From the NCBI RefSeq assembly GCF_003352465.1, contig NZ_CP031153.1, forward strand, positions 3,682,001-3,746,000: a stretch of 64,000 bases of DNA, given 5' to 3'. The translations under genes were made by a program, and so were the position numbers. This document shows, in pieces, positions 55,801 to 62,567 of this stretch (positions within the stretch are counted from its first letter, which is position 1; each line of letters starts with the position of its first letter). The DNA is from Kordia sp. SMS9. Its GTDB lineage: Bacteria; Bacteroidota; Bacteroidia; Flavobacteriales; Flavobacteriaceae. The notes beneath the pieces are model-generated. The model did not search any database. It had not been told where the DNA came from and worked only from the letters and a program-made list of their open reading frames with translations.

Positions 55801-56478
55801 TTAGGCACAGGCGATGGCCCAATTATTACGCCGCATTTTGGAGATAAAGACCGATTGTACGCCATTGTACAAAGCTTGTACAAACGCGGTGTGCAAACTT
55901 TGGCTGTTACATATCCGATTGTAGAAATTGGACGTGGTCGTTTACGATTTATTTGTTCTGCGTCGCATACACGCGAAGATATTGACAAAACTTTGGCAGC
56001 ATTGATCGCAGCAGAAAAAGAAGTAGACGCGGCACTTGAACGCATTGAAAATTCTCCTAAAAATACGAACATTTCACAAAGCGATTTGGAAGTTTGGTCG
56101 GTTACATTTGTGAAGTATTTGCAACAATTTCTAGCGAAAAATACGTTTACAACACCGAATCTTCAACTGGCATTCACGGTTTCGGAAGCTGTGACACCAA
56201 TTGTAATTTTGATACAAGACGGAATGCTCACGCAAAACACACAGTTACTTCGTGATATCCCTTATTGTTTAGTTATTTGTAACGATCAAACGGCAGTTTC
56301 TAACTTGGAAAACTACGATGTGCAAGGATTGTTACACAATATTAGCAATGGAAGTTGTACACTGAAAGGGCAAGTAGAACCGTTTATTTGGTTTTTTAGC
56401 AGAATGGTTTCGTTTCAGAAAAATAGTCAAGAATTTTCTAATTTGAAATCTAAAGAATCAGAAGAGGCAATTGCTTAG
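52897..56478 (+). CDS. adenylation-carrier-alpha-oxoamine synthase megasynthase
   Basis: A 1193-residue assembly-line enzyme. Residues 1-500: NRPS adenylation domain with A3 YTSGSTGKPKG (158-168), FDTSVFEIF whose Asp204 corresponds to the Asp that grips the alpha-amino group of amino acids, YGPTE (292-296), YKTGDL (379-384), GRVDQQVKIRGFRIE and Lys489 in NDKLDRKK. Residues 530-605: carrier domain, phosphopantetheine Ser565 in YGLDSLSSLE. Residues 625-1030: PLP-dependent alpha-oxoamine synthase of the KBL/SPT/BioF type, with DEAHSFGFYG (Asp860, His863) and PLP Lys894 in TLSKALG. A 150-residue tail follows. The enzyme would load an amino acid and condense it with another, losing CO2, to give an amino ketone. 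No tailoring genes are adjacent. Confidence 0.93.
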   Translation: MNTISQHPRTNLETTIVDLIKIETLNNPTRTAIVDGELRVSYAMLQDKANEVAGELISHNIAPKSLVAVCMNRSWELIATLIGVMQAGCAYVPLDPSYPKDRIAYMLSNAQTVATIVDTDETANLCNNSEMLIRTDALNAEKDTNIKTSKNELAYVIYTSGSTGKPKGVAVEHASVVAMIDCVHDIFEAEQFDGMLAAASVCFDTSVFEIFGTLCYGGKIILAKNALDLLQLPAVDEVKTCVMVPSSVQALLSVSDLPKSIACLIFGGEALKRSLVKQAFAQKSVSRVFNFYGPTEDTVFSTTTELFEDEEIVTIGTSVKNSSSYILDENLQLLPIGEAGELHLAGNKLARGYLYDEEKTKERFIEMVPTAAIPANRLYKTGDLCCRLPNGKIEFLGRVDQQVKIRGFRIELEEIEATLEAMEGIEAAAVSVIEGGIGQKILTAFVVIAKEMAINADDIKSYVSKRLPKYMVPQVIQYLEKLPLLPNDKLDRKKLSKLQKTSNSPSHAQASNGTETFQEQPKVSNKTSKNGVLEVVQSEFGKIVNIAASDHIKSNEAFESYGLDSLSSLEFSCRLSNALDVQLPASAILEHATPERLVKYIKEMTNGAEGQTDHKPPKILSDTLTKFQFDIQSSFPTFQAANAPSWSADDKSKLVTEVLQMVNDNRRNPYGKVLQTGSAATGIVGDVYNDEVQEAIIWSTNLYFGLNRDAKVIKEATAALEQFGTGMGISASASGMTNQHVSFEKEFADLVGKEDACLFPTGYTANVGTISGLLGKNDIVVIDQLCHASIVDGARLSGATMRTFKHNDASDLESVLQSVVSPYHTVLVVLESVYSMGEGTAPVAEIVRMAKKYNALTFVDEAHSFGFYGKNGAGICAEQNATENVDFLMTTLSKALGSIGGIIAASKEHIGLLKASSRAYIFQASISPADIAAALTSLRMLRENEALRAQLWDRTRYMRKRFEDAGYDLGTGDGPIITPHFGDKDRLYAIVQSLYKRGVQTLAVTYPIVEIGRGRLRFICSASHTREDIDKTLAALIAAEKEVDAALERIENSPKNTNISQSDLEVWSVTFVKYLQQFLAKNTFTTPNLQLAFTVSEAVTPIVILIQDGMLTQNTQLLRDIPYCLVICNDQTAVSNLENYDVQGLLHNISNGSCTLKGQVEPFIWFFSRMVSFQKNSQEFSNLKSKESEEAIA

Positions 56479-56605
56479 AAAATTGTATCATCTGTATTAA
56501 ATTGAGTGCATTTGAGAAATCTTGAGTGTGCTCTATTTGATATATATTGTCTAATGGTTTGTGTATGATGAGTTGCTAGTCCACTCTATAATGAGAATCA
56601 AAAGA

Positions 56606-56645
56606 AAGGCACTCTTAAAAGTGCTAAGAATGCCTTGTTTTTTTT
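56606..56645 (+). terminator. probable intrinsic terminator after the megasynthase gene
   Basis: aaggca (56606-56611) pairs with tgcctt (56631-56636), and an alternative inner stem gcact / agtgc fits inside; a g-plus-T8 tract follows. It is 128 bp past the stop codon. Confidence 0.6.
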
Positions 56646-56687
56646 GAAATTATAGGGTTGTGTAACGGTTACTGGTGTTGTAGTCAA

Positions 56688-57638
56688 TTACTTCTTCGAT
56701 TGTTTCTTCTTGTCGTTTTCTATTTTTTTCATAGGTGAATCTGACAAATAAGGAACTTTAGCTGACGGGACAAATTTACTTGTATTAACTAAATGAGTGT
56801 CTTGGTCATCAAAAAATATATGTGCTCCAAATGCTTTCAAAACTTTATCTTTTGAAAGTCCTCCTAAAAAATATACTTCATCTACATAAACTCCCCATTT
56901 ACGAAGTGTTTTTATAACACGCATATGACTTGGTGCGTTTCGGGCAGTCACAATAGCAATTCTCAAAGGTGTCAGTTCAATTGTTGTTGGTAGGTGTTCT
57001 TGTATTTTAGATAGTTTGATTAATAATTTAGCAAATGGTCCTTCGTTCAATGGGTCTTCTTCGTGTTCAGATTCGTATTTATGAAATGCCTCTAATCCTT
57101 GCGTTTTATTACGTAATTCAGATTCATCACTAAATATTACAGCATCAGCGTCAAAAGCTATTTTAACTCGATTATCTTTTTCATCAAATGATTCTGGTGG
57201 GGCATAAAGAGTAGCTGCTGCACACGCTTTTGAATCAATTACTGTTTGTACGTCTTTGTCATCTTTTGAAAGGAATAAATCTACATCAAAAGCATCTATA
57301 TAAGGCGCTAAGGGTTCTCCACCAGAAAGAGCTACTCTGGTTATTTTTAAATCGTGCTTTATCAATGAATTTAAAATTCGAAGACCCGTTTCAGGGCTAT
57401 TTCGAGACATTACAATTACTTCTACAATTTCTTTGTCCGCTTGATTATTTAGTTCCAAAAGGCTTTTAACTAGATAAAAGGCAGAGCCAGGAAGTAGAGG
57501 TTCGTTTTCATTTTTTAATTGGTATTTACGATATCCTTCTATTCCTTCTTTTTCAAAGATTGCATTTTCCTCTTCTAAATTAAATAACGCTCTTGAAGAA
57601 ACTCCAATCACTAATATATCTGAAAAATCTATTGGCAT
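56688..57638 (-). CDS. cN-I-type 5'-nucleotidase (PF06189-like)
   Basis: A 316-residue cytoplasmic HAD-fold nucleotidase. ILVIGVSSRALFNLEEEN and the C-terminal half's KIAFDADAVIFSDESEL (motif I D-x-D), IAIVTARNAP (motif II), GGLSKDKVLKAFG (Lys) and IFFDDQ (motif IV) match the cytosolic 5'-nucleotidase I family. The two halves look like an internal duplication: VSSRALFNLEEENAI and DAVIFSDESELRNK are followed by similar helices, then VMSRNSPETGLRIL aligns with VTARNAPSHMRVIK. The first half has lost the motif I Asp. It would dephosphorylate AMP/IMP-like nucleotides. It ends a three-gene run with an LRAT-like gene and a lipoprotein gene. Confidence 0.87.
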   Translation of the reverse strand: MPIDFSDILVIGVSSRALFNLEEENAIFEKEGIEGYRKYQLKNENEPLLPGSAFYLVKSLLELNNQADKEIVEVIVMSRNSPETGLRILNSLIKHDLKITRVALSGGEPLAPYIDAFDVDLFLSKDDKDVQTVIDSKACAAATLYAPPESFDEKDNRVKIAFDADAVIFSDESELRNKTQGLEAFHKYESEHEEDPLNEGPFAKLLIKLSKIQEHLPTTIELTPLRIAIVTARNAPSHMRVIKTLRKWGVYVDEVYFLGGLSKDKVLKAFGAHIFFDDQDTHLVNTSKFVPSAKVPYLSDSPMKKIENDKKKQSKK

Positions 57639-57641
57639 ATG

Positions 57642-58055
57642 TTATTTTTTCGATTTACTCCCGAAAGCTAGAAGACATAGTGTAACTCCTATTCCAAGTA
57701 TAATTCCAGTTTTAATCTGTTTACTTTCGGCTATTCCAGTTAATATTTCGTTCACAAAATGTTCGCAATTATAATCGAGTAATGAATATTTAGTGCCTAT
57801 TTTTTTATTGATACGATTTATAATTTTCGCTTGGGATTGTTCATTATAATTATAATATTCAATTCTCTCAATCTGTCCTTCACTTAAAAATTGATTTAGA
57901 GTAATATATCTGACTCCAAAACCAAGTTGGTTTTCGGCTATGAGATGTTGATTATCCCAAAATCCAACGTACAAAACGTGATGTTTTGATAAAATCCCAC
58001 CTTTAGTTCGCACAATTCGATCTCCAATTCTTAACCGTTGATAATCAATACTCAT
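57642..58055 (-). CDS. LRAT-like (NlpC/P60 superfamily) protein with C-terminal membrane helix
   Basis: A 137-residue protein. GDRIVRTKGGILSKHHVLYVGF gives the HxxYxG motif with His26, and LDYNCEHFVNEIL gives the catalytic Cys97 in NCEHF; together they define the lecithin:retinol acyltransferase fold, a circularly permuted NlpC/P60 thiol enzyme. Residues 115-131 form one hydrophobic helix followed by a Lys-rich end (GSKSKK), like a tail anchor. Eukaryotic relatives act as phospholipid acyltransferases or phospholipases. The 3-bp gap to the 5'-nucleotidase gene implies joint expression. Membrane-lipid attack or protein deamidation are both possible roles. Confidence 0.83.
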   Translation of the reverse strand: MSIDYQRLRIGDRIVRTKGGILSKHHVLYVGFWDNQHLIAENQLGFGVRYITLNQFLSEGQIERIEYYNYNEQSQAKIINRINKKIGTKYSLLDYNCEHFVNEILTGIAESKQIKTGIILGIGVTLCLLAFGSKSKK

Positions 58056-58114
58056 AACTTTACTCCGTTTTTAGTTAAATTTCCATTTTTATAGCCTTAT
58101 CAATTCCACTTAAA

Positions 58115-58432
58115 TTATTTTGCTATTTTTTCAATATCCGAGAACATTGCTTTGATTGGTGCATTTTCACATTCTGGATTATTCACATTATATATTGTTA
58201 TTGAAGTTCCGTTTACACAATAAATTTTGTCATTTTCGTCAATCCAATAACACCAACTTCCGTCAACAATTACTCCAGTTCCATTTTCTATTTTTGCGAT
58301 TTTAACCTCATTAAAAGGTAATTCACTTCCAATTTTAACTTTAAGTAATTCGGTTGCTTTTTCTTTTTCAGGATTACTTTCACAAGAAGTGATTAAAGTC
58401 AAAAAGCAAAGTGCGAGTAAAATTCTTTTCAT
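58115..58432 (-). CDS. small lipoprotein of unknown function
   Basis: Start chosen at 58432 (MKRILLALCFLTLITSC), since the ATG at 58450 only adds six polar residues. The 105-residue product has a lipobox Cys17, then a short mature region with GTGVIVDGSWCYWIDENDK and YCVNGTSITIYNV, and three further Cys that could form disulphides. No known domain is recognised. It is 59 bp upstream of the LRAT-like gene and on the same strand, so it may lead that run. Confidence 0.65.
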   Translation of the reverse strand: MKRILLALCFLTLITSCESNPEKEKATELLKVKIGSELPFNEVKIAKIENGTGVIVDGSWCYWIDENDKIYCVNGTSITIYNVNNPECENAPIKAMFSDIEKIAK

Positions 58433-58450
58433 TCTTCTTTTATTAAACAC

Positions 58451-58675
58451 AAATTTATAAATTCAGTCAAAATTATCTTTACGGTTTTCCGCATTCAGAT
58501 AATTTTAATGTTTGCAGGATGTTCGTCTTTAATGTGTGGCAACATACGTATAACAGGAATTCCTGTTATCATACTAAATACGGTAAATAACAGGAACTAC
58601 TTTTATACAAACTTCCCATTATTCCCCATAAATGTAAAACAAAACTCACACATACGCAATGAGGTTTTCCGTAAT
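58451..58675. other. gene-free region with a 20-bp palindrome
   Basis: At 58552-58571 lies the perfect palindrome ataacaggaattcctgttat; its half site aacagga recurs at 58590-58596. Reading frames here have no family look or start signals. The promoter of the lipoprotein-LRAT-nucleotidase run should be within 58440-58540. Confidence 0.6.
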
Positions 58676-58771
58676 ACTTCGACTACGCTCAGTACAAGTA
58701 CTTCGAATACGCTCAGCACAAGTACTTCGATTGCACTCAGCACAAGTGCTTCGATTGCACTCAGAACAAGT
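58676..58771. repeat. 24-bp tandem repeat, 4 copies
   Basis: Four head-to-tail units of the form (a/g)cttcgaNtacgctcagcacaagt at 58676, 58700, 58724 and 58748, with a decayed fifth. The unit resembles the dispersed element seen at 2085-2109. The period is a multiple of three, so frames stay open by chance. Confidence 0.93.
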
Positions 58772-58928
58772 GCTTCGGGAAGCTCTGTACAAGCTTTGGG
58801 AATGCTAGTATTGATGATGAGTTTATACTTTACCAAGTTTATTAAGACCTAAAAAGAGTGATTTTGCGAATTCTGTAATAAAAACGTTGTTTTTTATGGT
58901 TTTATTGAGGAATTCGTAATAAAAACAT

Positions 58929-59140
58929 CCCCGAAACGTTCTCGCAGCAATGCAGCAAGCTTTCGGGAAGTTACAGAAGCGTCTCGCAGCCCTGCAACAA
59001 GCTTTCGGGAAGTTACAGAAGCGTCTCGCAACCCTGCAACAAACTTTCGGGAAGTTACAGAAGTGTCTCGCAGCACTGCAACATCCTTTTGTTTCATTTC
59101 GGAAGCATCTTGCAGACATGCAACAAGCTTTCGGGAACAT
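58929..59140. repeat. 42-bp tandem repeat, about 4.8 copies
   Basis: Units start at 58951, 58993 and 59035 (near-identical), a degenerate one at 59077 and a partial one at 59119; half a unit precedes. Each contains gctttcgggaagttacag and cgtctcgca. On the plus strand it would encode repeats of QQAFGKLQKRLAAL; on the minus strand Cys/Arg-rich repeats. Neither frame has a convincing start or context, so it is listed as repeat DNA. Confidence 0.92.
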
Positions 59141-59198
59141 TGAAAACATTAAAAAATCATGTTGAAATGACATGATGTAGGGCGTAATGAGTGGAAAT

Positions 59199-59657
59199 TT
59201 AACGGAAACTCTTCTTGATACGATCTAAGTTACGTTTGTTGTCGCGATCTTTGATGGTTTCCCGCTTGTCGTGGATTTTTTTACCTTTTGCCAATGCAAT
59301 GGATAATTTGGCAAGTCCGCGATCGTTCAAGAATAAACGCAACGGAACAATGGTTAAGCCAGAGTTTTTGACTTGTTTGTGCAAACTGCGCAATTCTTTT
59401 TTATTCAACAACAACTTGCGCGTGCTTCGGGGTTTGTGGTTGTAATGCGTACCAAAAGCATATTCTTCAATATACATATTTACCACAAAGAGTTCGCCTT
59501 GCTCGTTGAATTCACAAAAACTTTCTGCAATAGAAGCTTTGCTCAACCGAATGGATTTGATTTCCGTTCCGGTGAGGACGATTCCCGCAGTGTACTTTTC
59601 TAGAATTTCGTACTGAAAACGCGCTTTTTTGTTTTGTATGTTGATGTTTTTTTGCAT
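59199..59657 (-). CDS. smpB: SsrA-binding protein SmpB
   Basis: A 152-residue RNA-binding protein that works with tmRNA in rescuing stalled ribosomes. [29 protein letters not shown] is the standard start (in two adjoining segments), followed by the NMYIEEY and [20 protein letters not shown] region and the basic C-terminal tail [20 protein letters not shown]. Length is standard. The tmRNA gene itself was not found in this window. The repeat array ends about 60 bp past its 3' end. Confidence 0.97.
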   Translation of the reverse strand: MQKNINIQNKKARFQYEILEKYTAGIVLTGTEIKSIRLSKASIAESFCEFNEQGELFVVNMYIEEYAFGTHYNHKPRSTRKLLLNKKELRSLHKQVKNSGLTIVPLRLFLNDRGLAKLSIALAKGKKIHDKRETIKDRDNKRNLDRIKKSFR

Positions 59658-59782
59658 GAATTGCCAAAGTTACTAACATTTCTCGGAATGACAAGTATAT
59701 GGGCGACTAAGCTTTGATAATTGCGAATACTATCTTTCAAAAAACTATGACTTTTGTCATTTTTCTTGGAAAAAGTCGCGCA

Positions 59783-59790
59783 TACATTTG
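59783..59790 (+). promoter_or_regulatory. -7 box TACATTTG before the OmpW-like gene
   Basis: A TAnnTTTG match 27 bp before the ATG at 59817; a TTG at 59766 or 59754 could act as the -33 element but spacing is not ideal. Confidence 0.5.
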
Positions 59791-59816
59791 TACTATAATT
59801 ATTAAATAATAGACTT

Positions 59817-60470
59817 ATGAAAAAAGCAATATTTAGTGTTTTTTTATTGTTAGCAGTTTTTCAACTAACAGCACAAGAAGATATTCAATCACAAGATCAA
59901 GATACGTTTAAAAAGTGGCAAGTTCGTGCGCGTTTTATTTCCGTAATTCCAAGCGAAAGTGCTACCATTGAAGCCATTGGTGGTGATGTGTCCATTTCAA
60001 CAGCATACGTGCCAGAATTAGACTTTACCTATTTCTTTACAGAAAATTGGGCAGCAGAGTTGATACTAGCAACCGCCAATCACGATGTAGAAGCTGTGAA
60101 TACTGCGGCAGGAAATTTAGATTTAGGTGATGTTTGGTTATTGCCACCAACATTGACGTTTCAATATCATTTTCCAATGGGCGATTTTAAGCCATATTTG
60201 GGTGCAGGTATTAATTATACTATTTTTTACGGAGTTGATGAAGGCCCAATTGCCGATGATGTAGATTATGACAATAGTTTTGGGTTTGCATTTCAAGCAG
60301 GATTTGATTACGCTTTAAATGAAAAATGGTTTTTAAACGTAGATGTAAAAAAGATACTCATTCAAACAGATGCTACGGTGAATGCTACGAGTGCATTAGG
60401 TGCCACTGTTGGAGCAGATGTGGATATCAATCCGTTGGTTATTGGATTTGGTGTCGGGATGAAGTTTTAG
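59817..60470 (+). CDS. OmpW-family outer membrane beta-barrel protein
   Basis: A 217-residue outer-membrane protein. Signal peptide 1-19 (ends FQLTAQ). The mature part has alternating strands ending in aromatic residues, as in an eight-stranded barrel: WQVRARFISVIP, PELDFTYFFTENWAAELIL, LPPTLTFQYHFPMGDFKPYLGAG with the OmpW-typical PTL..QYHF, FQAGFDYALNEKWFLNVDVK, and the final VIGFGVGMKF with C-terminal Phe. OmpW proteins are small porins for hydrophobic compounds. Length matches. A strong terminator follows. Confidence 0.93.
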   Translation: MKKAIFSVFLLLAVFQLTAQEDIQSQDQDTFKKWQVRARFISVIPSESATIEAIGGDVSISTAYVPELDFTYFFTENWAAELILATANHDVEAVNTAAGNLDLGDVWLLPPTLTFQYHFPMGDFKPYLGAGINYTIFYGVDEGPIADDVDYDNSFGFAFQAGFDYALNEKWFLNVDVKKILIQTDATVNATSALGATVGADVDINPLVIGFGVGMKF

Positions 60471-60493
60471 AAGTTTTTAGATATATAAAAAAT

Positions 60494-60523
60494 AAAAACG
60501 CCGTTAGGAATAGCGGCGTTTTT
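60494..60523. terminator. bidirectional intrinsic terminator between convergent genes
   Basis: Perfect 10-bp stem aaaaacgccg / cggcgttttt with a 10-nt loop. The A and T runs on either side allow it to end both the OmpW-like gene and the convergent DUF3857 gene. Confidence 0.92.
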
Positions 60524-60539
60524 GTATGCTTTGAAAGGC

Positions 60540-62567
60540 TTAATTCCGTTTCAATTTCACAATCAGTCGTTTGTTTTTTACATTTTTGACTTGCTCGTTG
60601 AGTGTTTTTAATTCTTCTAGTTTTTCTTTTGGAATTAAATTCTTTAAGATTTTATAGTTCGACTGAAATTTAAGTTGATTGTTTTTACTTTGCGTGAGTT
60701 CGAAAGAATATTCAGAAAAATCATTTGTATAGTCTATTTTTCCATTTTCGAGTCCCAGTACTTGAATGTCGCACGGAAAATTGAGATAAAATAAAAAGCG
60801 ATCTGAATAGTTGTAATCGAGATAATAATCTAAATCGGAGGTGCTTGTGTTATTTTCTAACTGATCGTGTTGAATTAATTTTTCAATAGATACACTAACA
60901 AGACTATCATTAATAAACGAAATGGCATTGTTTATGACTCCTTTTCCGCTCATGACAAATGAAAAAGGCTTGTTCCTTTTTTGTATGCGACTGGTTATTG
61001 TATCTATTTGTATGGTATTGTCGTCTCCTTCAAATTTTGACAATGCGTCATAATAATCGCTTGCTTCTTTGTCTTTATCGAGCATGCTGAAAAAACTACG
61101 CAATTCCGTAGAATATCCGCCAGATATTTGCAATCGGTACCGAAATGATGTTTTCTTTTCGTCAAGATCTACCGTACTAGAAATGGTTTGCTGAATGTAA
61201 TTTCGGTTGTAATCAATACCAGGCATTTTTACAGTAGCGACCAAAACAGAATCTGCCATGGCAAGTTGAAAGTTTCGAGTAATGAATTTGTCTTTTTTCC
61301 GCTTTTTCTTTTTGAGAAAAGGTCGTGCCAATACCGCTTTGGTGTCGTACAGAGACGTTGGAATTTCATCCAATTGGTAGTTGTAAAACTCTTCGTTTGG
61401 ATACAAAAATTTTAAGATTCCATTTTCATCTTTAAAGGCAAAAAATATATGCTCAAATTCACCTTTTCGGATGTAATCCATATCAATAGGTCCTGACTGT
61501 TTATTTTTCCCAAAGACTGCCCAATAGTCAATTTCTAAATCTTCCAGCAATTGCCTGTAAAACCTTCGAATACTGATCATATCAAATCGTTTTTTCTTTA
61601 GAAAATAACCGCTGGATTTTATGATTTCTTCAGGATTTGGAGGTTTCATGCTAAAGTTGTCCAAGATGTCAGTGTGCAACACCCTAAATTGGTAATATTT
61701 GGAACTATCTTTTGCTGTTCCAAGTGTATTTCGTTTCCACCTTTTGTAGTATGACGATTTTTCTCGGTCAATAGCCATTGGTTGTGTTAGGATATTAAAT
61801 TCTTCATTATACACATTTTTCCAAGTACGAAATTCTTTGTCTCTATTCTCAATAGTATAGTAGAAATATGGTTTTTCGCAAAATAAACAACTGTGTTCAT
61901 TGAGTTCTAATCCTTTTACTTTATCCGCTGAAAATTGTAAATAGATCAAGGAATCATTGGAAACCACTTCTGGTTCAGGGAAATCATTGTACGTTTTGTA
62001 ACGTACAGAAAAACCTGTTCCTGTTTTTACCGTATATTGAGAATTTATACTTGGTATGGACGTATACAAGTTTACGTATGCTCTTAAATCAGACTTTTCT
62101 AAATTTTCATAATACACATATTTTGTTTCAATCGTATCACCAGGTTCTACCGCAGGAATTGGATGTTTAATTGCACCAAATGGTTTTCTTTTGGAAGTTC
62201 GCTTAAACACCAAACTAGAATCGAGTTCTACGATAGAACCATCAGATTTTAGTGTTCTGATTTGTATACTTTTAATGCGATTGCTTTGATACTCATCTAA
62301 ATTTAAGAAAGCATATTCCTCGACGCCATTGGAATTGTTTACGACTAATTTATTGTCAATAGAAACATAACGTCTGTAACCTAACAAATATTTATCGTAT
62401 GTAATATCTTGGTATGTGTGTTTGTAGTAGGCATCTGAGTTTTTACAAAGTGTTACAAAAGGATCATCGTTGGTGTCCTTTACAAAAGATGTAAAACTAT
62501 AAAAAAGTACGCCGATACAAACAATGAACAGGCTAACTTTTCTGTTTTTTAAGAACAATAGGTTCAT
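60540..62567 (-). CDS. DUF3857 protein with degenerate transglutaminase-like region
   Basis: A 675-residue exported protein. One hydrophobic segment (SLFIVCIGVLFYSFTSF, about 12-28) is a signal or anchor. The DUF3857 domain follows (YRRYVSIDNKL, FGAIKHPIPAVEPGDTIETKYVYYE). In the place of the transglutaminase core, ISIRRFYRQLLEDLEIDYWAVFG and FEHIFFAFKDENGILKFLYPNEE keep the strand pattern, but no Cys of the G(N/D)C type is visible. A beta-rich C-terminal part ends in a basic tail. Probably non-catalytic. Its start lies inside the 3' end of the upstream relative (35-bp overlap), so the two are coupled. Confidence 0.8.
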   Translation of the reverse strand: MNLLFLKNRKVSLFIVCIGVLFYSFTSFVKDTNDDPFVTLCKNSDAYYKHTYQDITYDKYLLGYRRYVSIDNKLVVNNSNGVEEYAFLNLDEYQSNRIKSIQIRTLKSDGSIVELDSSLVFKRTSKRKPFGAIKHPIPAVEPGDTIETKYVYYENLEKSDLRAYVNLYTSIPSINSQYTVKTGTGFSVRYKTYNDFPEPEVVSNDSLIYLQFSADKVKGLELNEHSCLFCEKPYFYYTIENRDKEFRTWKNVYNEEFNILTQPMAIDREKSSYYKRWKRNTLGTAKDSSKYYQFRVLHTDILDNFSMKPPNPEEIIKSSGYFLKKKRFDMISIRRFYRQLLEDLEIDYWAVFGKNKQSGPIDMDYIRKGEFEHIFFAFKDENGILKFLYPNEEFYNYQLDEIPTSLYDTKAVLARPFLKKKKRKKDKFITRNFQLAMADSVLVATVKMPGIDYNRNYIQQTISSTVDLDEKKTSFRYRLQISGGYSTELRSFFSMLDKDKEASDYYDALSKFEGDDNTIQIDTITSRIQKRNKPFSFVMSGKGVINNAISFINDSLVSVSIEKLIQHDQLENNTSTSDLDYYLDYNYSDRFLFYLNFPCDIQVLGLENGKIDYTNDFSEYSFELTQSKNNQLKFQSNYKILKNLIPKEKLEELKTLNEQVKNVKNKRLIVKLKRN

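Noticed and set aside
58508..58852. 114-codon plus-strand frame over the 24-bp repeats
   Set aside because: No family resemblance, no promoter or start context, and most of it is repeat-encoded Thr/Ser/Ala.
58929..59140. Possible CRISPR array
   Set aside because: Units are contiguous 42-bp tandem repeats without unique spacers, and no cas genes are nearby.
58823..59173. Cys/Arg-rich minus-strand open frame across the 42-bp repeats
   Set aside because: It exists only because the repeat length is a multiple of three; there is no start signal, and the composition is unlike neighbouring proteins.
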